Made by a program: the position numbers and the translations under genes
Shown: piece after piece, positions 8,453 to 15,517 of the stretch
How the letters are laid out: every line of letters starts with the position of its first letter
How positions within the stretch are numbered: the stretch's first letter is position 1
Assembly: GCF_015351475.1 (NCBI RefSeq)
Contig: NZ_JADKPR010000023.1
Coordinates: 1 to 64,000, forward strand
Length of the DNA stretch: 64,000 nucleotides
Direction: 5' to 3'
Source: Flavobacterium sp. HJJ
GTDB lineage: Bacteria > Bacteroidota > Bacteroidia > Flavobacteriales > Flavobacteriaceae
The notes under the pieces: model-generated
What the model was told of the DNA's origin: nothing
Database searches by the model: none
The model's input: only the letters and a program-made list of their open reading frames with translations

Positions 8453-10330
8453 CTATTTATTAGATACTTTGACAATTTTATATAACCCGGCTCCATGCAG
8501 ATTGATTTCCGGAGTAAACTCTTCCGAAAATTCTCCAATTTTTTTCCCAGACCATAAATCGGTAATTATGTATTTATCCAAAAGCCCGATGCTTTTAAGG
8601 TCTATTGAAATTTTTGCGCTCGGCGCAGGCGGTGGTCCAGATGGATTTTGAGTAAACACAAAAAATTTCACTGTAGCACCTACGTTTTGGGAGATACAGG
8701 CTTCGTCCAGACCAACTGTGGCTTTGAAGCGCGTATAACCTTCGGGCAGATCAAATTCTATAATGGAATTAGAGTGCGTCCCGATGCCGTTTTCGTATTT
8801 AACTTTATTCACTGTAAGCGCATTACCGGAAACACTTTGGTTAATCTTTGGCTTCTGCCATCCTGAAGTTGCTTTTTTCCATTTTATATTAGTAAGTTTC
8901 AGAGAGTCTTTTTCATTATATAAAGTTGGATTAATCCAGTCTGCATGATCCCAATCGGTATTGTCACCAGCGTCGTTTACTACCAAATATAATTTTTTGG
9001 TACCTGTAATATCAATATTCACAGTCGTGCTTTGCTTTGGAGTAGATCTTGATATTATTTCGCTGTTCCAGACTGCTTTTTCTTCGGAGATTGAAATTTG
9101 GTCCACTGTATTGAAAACGGCTAAATATTTTGCTCCAGTTTTTGGGTCGTCAGCAATCCAGGCAGCTTTGTCTTTATCGGTAAAAAGAGGTTTGTTGTTC
9201 GTACTTTCGTTAAGGACTTTCAATACATTTTTATTGGTTAATAACGAAAGCGTGAAAGGGTCATTATCTGGAAGATTACCGCCAAACATTAATGGAGATT
9301 TAAAAATACTCCACAAAGTCATTAAAGTATACTGCTCATCTTTGGTAAAAGCGGTCATACGCGGATCTCCTCTTTCGGCTCTAATTCCAATGCGTCCCAA
9401 AGGAAGCATGTCGCCATCGGGATAAGCTCCATAAGCACGCCATTTGTTCCAGCGTTCAAAAACTTCGAAATGGTCTTTCAATTGCTGCCAGCTGTCCCAA
9501 AAGTCTCCGACAGTACGCCACATATTGGCATTTTTCTGAACGTGGTCTGCGTGTGCGATTGGTGTTTCTCCGGGAGAAGTGCTTAGAACTATTTTGCGTC
9601 CCGTGCGGTCAATTGCTTTGCGGATGATATCTATTTCGCCTTCAAAATAAATAGGAGAAGAGAGGTCGTCAATCTTTACAAAATCAAGTCCCCAAGAAGC
9701 ATACAGTTCAAAAAGTGAATTGTAATATTCCTGTGCGCCTGGTTTGGTCGGAATTACAGTGTACATATCGTGCAGCCAAGTACATTGGTCTTTGTCCGAA
9801 TAAATATCCTGTGCTTTTAAATTTGTACCTTTTATAGGTAAATTTTGTTTTACAGCTATTACCGGAATCCCGCGCATAATGTGAATCCCGAATTTTAATC
9901 CTTTTTTATGCAGATAATCTGCTAATGGTTTAAAACCTTTTCCGCCTGCAGCCGAAGGGAAGCGGTTTACAGCCGGCATAAAACGGCCGTATTGATCCAA
10001 TACATAATCAGGATCTTTTTCATTATAACCATGTGATTTGTCATTCCCTACATACCATCTGATATCGACTACAATATAATCCCAGCCATAAGGTTTTAAA
10101 TATTTTGACATATAGTCGGCGTTGGCTTTGACTTCGGCTTCGGTAACAGTAGGGCCAAAGCAGTCCCAGCTGTTCCAGCCCATTGGCGGAGTTGATGCCC
10201 AGTCATGAAAATTATTTTTTGTTTGTGATTGGACAGTGTTACTGATTATTGAAAGAAATAAAATAATGAATGCTGCTTTATTCGATTTAAAACAAATCCT
10301 ACTGAATGATTTTTGAAATATATTTTCCAT
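8453..10330 (-). CDS. GH27 glycosidase with C-terminal NPCBM, probably beta-L-arabinopyranosidase
   Basis: A 625-residue protein, first gene of the minus-strand operon. The start PPMGWNSWDCFG is the hallmark of GH27. The nucleophile is Asp221 in DFVKIDD and the acid/base Asp276 in WRTVGDFWDSW. From about residue 470 there is an NPCBM-like sandwich (KYENGIGTHSNSIIEFDLPEG). Alpha-galactosidases carry a DDCW motif whose second Asp contacts the C6 hydroxyl. Here it reads DIRW (Asp89, Ile90). To my recollection an Ile at this place marks the Geobacillus beta-L-arabinopyranosidase. With arabinosidases downstream I infer beta-L-arabinopyranose release; alpha-galactosidase is the alternative. The signal peptide has a long N-region and no better internal Met exists, so the start is kept. 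Confidence 0.85.
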   Translation of the reverse strand: MENIFQKSFSRICFKSNKAAFIILFLSIISNTVQSQTKNNFHDWASTPPMGWNSWDCFGPTVTEAEVKANADYMSKYLKPYGWDYIVVDIRWYVGNDKSHGYNEKDPDYVLDQYGRFMPAVNRFPSAAGGKGFKPLADYLHKKGLKFGIHIMRGIPVIAVKQNLPIKGTNLKAQDIYSDKDQCTWLHDMYTVIPTKPGAQEYYNSLFELYASWGLDFVKIDDLSSPIYFEGEIDIIRKAIDRTGRKIVLSTSPGETPIAHADHVQKNANMWRTVGDFWDSWQQLKDHFEVFERWNKWRAYGAYPDGDMLPLGRIGIRAERGDPRMTAFTKDEQYTLMTLWSIFKSPLMFGGNLPDNDPFTLSLLTNKNVLKVLNESTNNKPLFTDKDKAAWIADDPKTGAKYLAVFNTVDQISISEEKAVWNSEIISRSTPKQSTTVNIDITGTKKLYLVVNDAGDNTDWDHADWINPTLYNEKDSLKLTNIKWKKATSGWQKPKINQSVSGNALTVNKVKYENGIGTHSNSIIEFDLPEGYTRFKATVGLDEACISQNVGATVKFFVFTQNPSGPPPAPSAKISIDLKSIGLLDKYIITDLWSGKKIGEFSEEFTPEINLHGAGLYKIVKVSNK

Positions 10331-10333
10331 AAG

Positions 10334-10390
10334 TGTGTTTTTTACATTTGTAAAAGTAATTTAAAAAAGCAAGCAAACAACTCAACTTGA
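10334..10390 (-). promoter_or_regulatory. GH27-operon promoter with shared 13-mer
   Basis: On the minus strand TGTAAAAAACACA (10346-10334) ends three bases before the GH27 start codon. It is preceded by TTTACA (10354-10349), giving TTTACAAATGTAAA, a perfect 14-bp palindrome. A weak -7 element (TACTTTTA) overlaps just upstream with a TTG about 19 bases further. If this is the promoter, the leader is only about 10-14 bases and the operator would cover the transcription start. Confidence 0.45.
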
Positions 10391-10683
10391 TAAAAAAACT
10401 GGAAGTAAATTAAGAGTATGGTAATTTTTCCTTTAAAATAGCTTTTTATGAATTTGTAAAAAAACTTTTTTATTGGGTTAAAATTCCAAATGAAGGATGA
10501 GTATGTGGAATTTTGTGTCGAAAACTACCGCAAATCAGCAGAGTAAAATGTCTGTTTTTAGTAAGTGTTCTGTATTCAGTAACTTATGGGTATTTTGTTT
10601 TAAATATGTCATAAATTGTAAAATGTATGATTTATTGCTTTGGGAGGTTATAATTTACGATTTTGACCGTTGTTTTTTTCAAA

Positions 10684-10727
10684 TTTGTCCCTCTTTAAGT
10701 TTTTTGATTAACTGTAACTTTGTCCCT
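10684..10727. repeat. Direct repeat TTTGTCCCT, two copies
   Basis: TTTGTCCCT occurs at 10684-10692 and again at 10719-10727, 35 bases apart, about 350 bases upstream of the GH27 operon. Spaced direct repeats of this size are often transcription-factor sites. No factor can be named. The remainder of the 10331-11080 gap is AT-rich with two hairpins and no convincing gene. Confidence 0.35.
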
Positions 10728-10842
10728 GTAGATTCAATAATACAGTGGTTTGTTGTTATTGATTTAATAAATTGCATTTTGTTAGTTTATTTTGAGTTTC
10801 TCGAAATTCATTAGACAAAAAATTAAAAAATTTTGGTTACTT

Positions 10843-10880
10843 ATTTATACCCGAAGTTTTTCTTTGGGTATAAATTTTTT
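10843..10880. terminator. Hairpin with T-tract in GH27/gntR gap
   Basis: ATTTATACCC (10843-10852) pairs with GGGTATAAAT (10866-10875), and the stem extends inward to a five-T loop. T residues follow on the plus strand. On the minus strand a shorter A/T tract also follows, so it could act in either direction. No plus-strand gene upstream needs it, so it may instead back up the gntR terminator. Confidence 0.5.
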
Positions 10881-10973
10881 AAAAAATCAGGAAGTGAGAT
10901 TTTGATTATATGATATAAAAAATAAGTAATAAGTAATAATAATTTAAATTTGGTTTAGTTTTTAGTTAAGTTA

Positions 10974-11007
10974 AAAATAAGAAGGCTGTTTGGTGTCTTC
11001 TTATTTT
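10974..11007 (-). terminator. Terminator of the gntR gene
   Basis: AAAATAAGAAG (10974-10984) pairs with CTTCTTATTTT (10997-11007) around a 12-base loop. The minus-strand transcript of the regulator gene ends about 75 bases upstream and would run into this hairpin and its T-rich tail. Confidence 0.65.
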
Positions 11008-11080
11008 GTTTTTAGAGGTATCCTGAATTGTAAAGAATTAGAAAACTGCAGTCAGAAAAGAAGTAATTGATTGGTTTGTT

Positions 11081-12079
11081 CTACAATGAATTTCTGATAA
11101 TTAAAGCACACTTGTTTTCAATTTGTTCTTTTTTTCCCCGAAGAACCATTTGTGCCAAAAGTTTTCCCATAGTACTAAAATCGGTTGAAATTGTTGTGAT
11201 TCCATTAGATACTACTTTCTTTAACGGAGTTTCATTATACGAAATGATGCCAAAATCAGTTCCCAGTTTTAAGTTTTGCTCTCGGGCTTTCTCAATCACA
11301 AGAACCAAATCCCTGTCATTTGGAATAATGTAAACACCGCCAATAGTTATCTCGCTCTCTGAAAATTCATTGATGACTTCATAGTCAAAAGCATATTCTG
11401 AGCAAAAATTTTCAAATCCAATCTTCATATTCAGCGGTTCTCTAAATCCGGGGAAAATCATAATAAGTTTTTTATACTTGTTGAGTTTTGTTTTTCCTTT
11501 ATATAATCCTTCGAAGATGTCTTTTTTGTGGTTTTGGTAAATAGCCGGAAATGATTTTAGTTCATCATTGGTTTGATCGAGGATGATTACGTCATTTACT
11601 GGTAGGGTTTTTATCGATTCCACTATGCCGGTTAAATTGGTTGGCATAATGATGTATTTAGTATAATTTCCATTACTGTCATTCAGCAGTTTCTGAAAAA
11701 CAGTAACATTGAAATGATGAAAAAAAATGTCTACCTGTACGTTTTTTCCAATATTTTTTAAAAATGAGTTATAAATGTCTTCCTTAAACGTGTTGAGCTC
11801 ATCAAAGAGCAGAAATATTTTTTGTTTTATATTGATTTCAACACTTTTTACATAATATCCTTTGCCGGGAATGGCATAAATAATTCCTCTTTTTTTGAGT
11901 TCATCATATCCTAATAAGACGGTGTCACGGGATAATGAAAAAGCAAGGCAGACTTTATTTACCGAGGGAAGACGGTCTCCTTTTACAAGTTTTTCTTCGT
12001 CAATTGCTTTTTCAATGGACTGAATTATCTGTTTGTATTTTGGAATTCCGAGGTTGTCTTGGATAGAAATGATTTTCAT
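11081..12079 (-). CDS. GntR-family transcriptional regulator with sugar-binding domain
   Basis: A 332-residue cytoplasmic regulator. Residues 1-75 form a GntR winged helix (KYKQIIQSIEKAI, GDRLPSVNKVCLAFSLSRDT, GIIYAIPGKGYYV). The remainder resembles a LacI/periplasmic-binding-protein type effector domain, ending in ISTDFSTMGKLLAQMVL. This architecture is common in sugar-responsive regulators of Bacteroidota. It is divergent from galM with a 97-base gap and faces the galactan block on one side and the arabinosidase operon on the other. It is the obvious candidate to control one or both. Effector (galactose, arabinose or derivative) is unknown. Confidence 0.88.
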   Translation of the reverse strand: MKIISIQDNLGIPKYKQIIQSIEKAIDEEKLVKGDRLPSVNKVCLAFSLSRDTVLLGYDELKKRGIIYAIPGKGYYVKSVEINIKQKIFLLFDELNTFKEDIYNSFLKNIGKNVQVDIFFHHFNVTVFQKLLNDSNGNYTKYIIMPTNLTGIVESIKTLPVNDVIILDQTNDELKSFPAIYQNHKKDIFEGLYKGKTKLNKYKKLIMIFPGFREPLNMKIGFENFCSEYAFDYEVINEFSESEITIGGVYIIPNDRDLVLVIEKAREQNLKLGTDFGIISYNETPLKKVVSNGITTISTDFSTMGKLLAQMVLRGKKEQIENKCALIIRNSL

Positions 12080-12176
12080 GACATTTTTTTTTCAAATATA
12101 TAAAAAACTGGTAGGTACTGGTATGTATAAGTTGAAATTTATTTTACATTTGGATTTCAAATTTCATAATAAAACA
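12080..12176. promoter_or_regulatory. Divergent gntR/galM promoter region with tandem 10-mers
   Basis: Two tandem decamers, ACTGGTAGGT (12107-12116) and ACTGGTATGT (12117-12126), sit between the two promoters. Toward gntR a TATATTTG -7 element lies next to them. Toward galM the -7 is TACATTTG (12145-12152), and the expected -33 position has ATG rather than TTG. TTTATTTTACATTTG (12138-12152) and TTCATAATAAAACAAT (12163-12178) recur almost unchanged before the symporter gene at 21533-21574. The decamers are a good candidate for the autoregulatory GntR site. Confidence 0.55.
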
Positions 12177-13229
12177 ATGGAAATAAAACGCAATTCACAA
12201 ATTAAGACAGTTTCTGTAAAGAATTTTTTCGGTTTAATGCCAGATAAGGAAGAAGTATACTCTTATGAGTTATTTAATAAAAATGGAATGTCCTTAAAAA
12301 TAATTACTTACGGAGCTACTGTAACAGAGCTGAAGGTTCCTTTGAAAAACGGCCAAATTGTAGATGTCGTTTTGGGATTTGATACTTTGGAGGGTTATCT
12401 GCAGTCGTTTCAGTTAGAAGGTCCGCCTTATATGGGAACTACTGTAGGGCGTTTTGCTGGAAGGATTCATGACGGTTCTTTTGAATTGAACGGGCAAAAA
12501 ATACTTTTGAATAAAAACAACAATGGCAATTCTTTACACGGCGGTTCTGTTGGGTTTAGCCAAAAAATCTGGACGGTTGAAAAAGTGACAGAAGGTGATA
12601 ATCCATCAGTTACTTTGAGTTATACCAGTCCTGCAAATGAGGAGAATTACCCAGGGAGTTTAGCTGTAGAGGTGACTTATACATTGACAGAAGAAAATGA
12701 ACTGCTGATTCAATACGCAGGAAAATCAACTGAGGATACAGTAGTGAATCTAACGAATCATAGTTATTTTAATTTAGAAGGCCATTCGTCTAATGTAAAA
12801 GATCAGGATTTAATTGTCAATGCGGATCAAATGCTGGAAAAATCAGCTGATAATATTCCAACTGGTAGGTATCTGGAAACAGCAGGTTCTTCTTTTGATT
12901 TTCTGACAGCAAAAAAATGCCCTTCTGAAATTGATAACACTTTTGTTGTAACGCACAAAGATGAAGCTGCGGCTGTTCTTTTCAATAATAAAAATAATCT
13001 GAAAATGACAGTGTATACTGATCAGCCAGGAGTTCATATCTATGTTGGCGGTAATTGTTTTAATAAAGTAAAAGGAAAAGAGAATGCCGATTATCACCCA
13101 TTAAGCGGTATTTGTTTTGAAACGCAGAATTTCCCAGATGCGCCAAATCACGAACACTTTCCTAGTGCAGTCCTTAAAAAAGGAGACGAATATACTCATG
13201 AAACGGTTTATAAATTTCAGTCATTTTAA
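12177..13229 (+). CDS. galM: Aldose 1-epimerase (galactose mutarotase)
   Basis: Interconverts alpha and beta anomers of galactose and other aldoses, supplying alpha-galactose to galactokinase. I place the start at the ATG at 12177, giving 350 residues. An upstream in-frame ATG at 12033 would overlap gntR and run through the promoter. The family motifs are present: GTTVGRFAGRI, NGNSLHGG, the NHSYFNLEG histidine motif, and GICFETQNFPDAPNH with the catalytic Glu. It lacks a signal peptide. It is the first gene of a plus-strand galactan/galactose block and lies 15 bases before the first GH53 gene. Confidence 0.92.
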   Translation: MEIKRNSQIKTVSVKNFFGLMPDKEEVYSYELFNKNGMSLKIITYGATVTELKVPLKNGQIVDVVLGFDTLEGYLQSFQLEGPPYMGTTVGRFAGRIHDGSFELNGQKILLNKNNNGNSLHGGSVGFSQKIWTVEKVTEGDNPSVTLSYTSPANEENYPGSLAVEVTYTLTEENELLIQYAGKSTEDTVVNLTNHSYFNLEGHSSNVKDQDLIVNADQMLEKSADNIPTGRYLETAGSSFDFLTAKKCPSEIDNTFVVTHKDEAAAVLFNNKNNLKMTVYTDQPGVHIYVGGNCFNKVKGKENADYHPLSGICFETQNFPDAPNHEHFPSAVLKKGDEYTHETVYKFQSF

Positions 13230-13244
13230 AAAGATTCTGTAATA

Positions 13245-14339
13245 ATGAAAAAAATCGTAATCATATTATCACTTTTAGTCTTAGCAGTTATGCAGTCTGC
13301 TTGTTCAGGCAGTGATGCTCCGGTAACACCGGTAGATCCGCCTGTTGTGGCAGATGATTTTATCAGAGCCGCAGATATTTCTTTTCTTCCGGAAATTGAA
13401 AGTGCTAAAGTTGTTTTTACTAATAACGGTAAAGCAGAAGATATGCTTACGACTTTAAAAAACTCAGGATGTAATACAATCCGAATCCGTTTATGGAAAA
13501 ATCCTGCTGACGGTCATTCTGGATTGGCTGAAGTTAAAACATTAGCTGCAAGAGTAAAGCAGGCTGGTCTGAAGGTTTGGCTTACTGTTCATTACTCTGA
13601 TACTTGGGCAGATCCAGGAACTCAGACTACTCCGGATGAGTGGAAAAACTTATCTTTTGCAGACTTAAAAACAGCTGTTGCCAATTATACTTCTACTATC
13701 ATAACAGAGATTAATCCTGATATTATCCAAATTGGGAATGAAATAAACAGCGGTTTGCTCTGGCCTCAGGGACATTTGATTAATCAAGAAGCACAATGTA
13801 TTGATTTATTAAAAACTGCGGGTGCTGTAATTCGAAGTAAAGCACCAAAAACAAAAATCATGATTCATTATGCAGGTGTTAAAGCATCGGATACGGATTG
13901 GTTTTTTGGAAAAGTAAATTCAGTAGATTATGATTATATTGGACTTTCTTACTATCCTATCTGGCACGGTAAAGATTTGACAGCTGTCAAAAGTACGATT
14001 GATGCATTGGGAACTAAATTTGGTAAAAAAGTACTCATTGCCGAAACTGCTTATCCATTTACTTTAAGCTGGAATGATGCAACAAATAATATAGTAGGTC
14101 AAAACGATCAGCTGGTTTCGGGTTATGATGCAACTCCTGAAGGACAAAAGAATTATATGTTAGCAATCAAAGATCTTGTAAAAACTTCTAAATCCGGAAT
14201 TGGATTTGCTTACTGGGGAGGAGAATGGATTGCTTTCAAAGGAAGTGCTGCGGTCAATGGTTCTACGTTCGAAAACCAGGCGTTCTATGATTTTACAAAT
14301 AAAGCACTGCCTGTTTTACAGGTTTTTAGTTTAAATTAA
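13245..14339 (+). CDS. GH53 endo-beta-1,4-galactanase, lipoprotein
   Basis: A 364-residue enzyme that cleaves beta-1,4-galactan of type I arabinogalactan and pectin side chains. The signal ends in a lipobox with Cys20 (AVMQSAC), so it is probably membrane-anchored, possibly on the cell surface. The GH53 barrel shows NTIRIRLWKNP, VHYSDTWADPGTQ, acid/base Glu166 in IQIGNEINSGLLWP and nucleophile Glu267 in VLIAETAYPF. It is followed after 13 bases by a second, diverged GH53 gene, suggesting a division of labour between long and short galactan chains. Confidence 0.93.
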   Translation: MKKIVIILSLLVLAVMQSACSGSDAPVTPVDPPVVADDFIRAADISFLPEIESAKVVFTNNGKAEDMLTTLKNSGCNTIRIRLWKNPADGHSGLAEVKTLAARVKQAGLKVWLTVHYSDTWADPGTQTTPDEWKNLSFADLKTAVANYTSTIITEINPDIIQIGNEINSGLLWPQGHLINQEAQCIDLLKTAGAVIRSKAPKTKIMIHYAGVKASDTDWFFGKVNSVDYDYIGLSYYPIWHGKDLTAVKSTIDALGTKFGKKVLIAETAYPFTLSWNDATNNIVGQNDQLVSGYDATPEGQKNYMLAIKDLVKTSKSGIGFAYWGGEWIAFKGSAAVNGSTFENQAFYDFTNKALPVLQVFSLN

Positions 14340-14352
14340 AAAAAAACAGAAT

Positions 14353-15387
14353 ATGAAGAAGACATTATTTTCAATAGGGATTCTTATGGTATTTGCTTTT
14401 TCATGCAGTATGTTTAATAAAAATGAAAGCAGACCCAAAATAAATGTTTTTGCAAAAGGAGCCGATGTGGGCTGGCTGCCGCAAATGGAAGCTACAGGAT
14501 ATAAATTTTTTGATACCGACGGAACTCAAAAAGACTGCCTGCAGCTGCTGAAAGACCGGGGAATAAATACTATAAGACTGCGTGTCTGGGTAAATCCTTC
14601 GGATGATAAAGCAAGCGGGCACTGCAGTAAGGAGGAAACAGTAACGATGGCTGTCCGTGCCCAAAAGATGGGAATGCGTATTATGATTGATTTCCATTAC
14701 AGCGATTCCTGGGCTGATCCAGGGAAACAGAATAAACCGCTGGAATGGCAAAATCATACTTTTTCAGAGTTGCTAAATGATGTTTATTTTCATACCGAAG
14801 ATGTTTTGAAGGCTTTAAAAAAAGCAGATGTTACTCCAGAATGGGTACAGGTAGGAAATGAAATACCAGGGGGAATGCTGTGGCCGGATGGAAGTACAAG
14901 CAACTTCAATCAGCTGGCGCAGTTACTGAATAAAGGATATGATGCTGTAAAGGCTGTCGATAAAAAAATCAAAGTTATTGTTCATTTAGACGAAGGAAAT
15001 AACAGTGAAAAATTCAGATGGTTTTTTGATAATGCCAAAGCCAATAATGTTAAGTATGATGTAATCGGATTGTCGTATTACCCTTTTTGGATTAAAACAG
15101 ATTATAAAGAAAACATAACAGATCTGGCTAATAATCTGAATGACATGGCATCCCGATACAATAAAGAGGTAATGATTGTTGAGGTTGGCGGGATAGATAC
15201 GCAGGAACAAAATACCTATGATATGCTGGCAGCCGTTATCAAAGCAGTAAAGGCAGTGCCAAATAATAAAGGTCTGGGCGTGATTTACTGGGAGCCTCAA
15301 GGTGCAAAATCATGGAGCCACTATGAATTAAGTGCTTGGAAATCTGACGGGAAGCCGTCTATGGCATTGGATGCATTTAAAGAATAA
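14353..15387 (+). CDS. Second GH53 endo-beta-1,4-galactanase, lipoprotein
   Basis: 344 residues, with lipobox Cys18 (FAFSC). The same fold as its neighbour is evident (NTIRLRVWVNP, FHYSDSWADPGKQ), with acid/base Glu170 in VQVGNEIPGGMLWP and nucleophile Glu277 in VMIVEVGG. The usual ETAYP sequence after the nucleophile is replaced by EVGGID, which may alter the subsite nearest the cleavage point. Sequence divergence from the first copy is large, so this is an old duplication or separate acquisition. Confidence 0.9.
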   Translation: MKKTLFSIGILMVFAFSCSMFNKNESRPKINVFAKGADVGWLPQMEATGYKFFDTDGTQKDCLQLLKDRGINTIRLRVWVNPSDDKASGHCSKEETVTMAVRAQKMGMRIMIDFHYSDSWADPGKQNKPLEWQNHTFSELLNDVYFHTEDVLKALKKADVTPEWVQVGNEIPGGMLWPDGSTSNFNQLAQLLNKGYDAVKAVDKKIKVIVHLDEGNNSEKFRWFFDNAKANNVKYDVIGLSYYPFWIKTDYKENITDLANNLNDMASRYNKEVMIVEVGGIDTQEQNTYDMLAAVIKAVKAVPNNKGLGVIYWEPQGAKSWSHYELSAWKSDGKPSMALDAFKE

Positions 15388-15517
15388 TAAACCATATAAG
15401 GTTATATAAATTGAAGTGCAATAAAAATATTGGCTAACAAAATGAAATTATAAATAAGTAACTTTAGCTATTCTTATAAGGCTTTTAACAAAAACTAAAA
15501 TTCTAATATGTTATAAA

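Noticed and set aside
10497..10814. Open frame of 105 codons in the GH27/gntR gap
   Set aside because: Rich in Phe, Ile and Cys with no family likeness and no start context. It overlaps candidate regulatory repeats and is typical of AT-rich noise.
12033..12176. Longer galM start at 12033
   Set aside because: It would overlap gntR and translate the divergent promoter region. The ATG at 12177 gives the usual family length and follows a TACATTTG box at a fitting distance.
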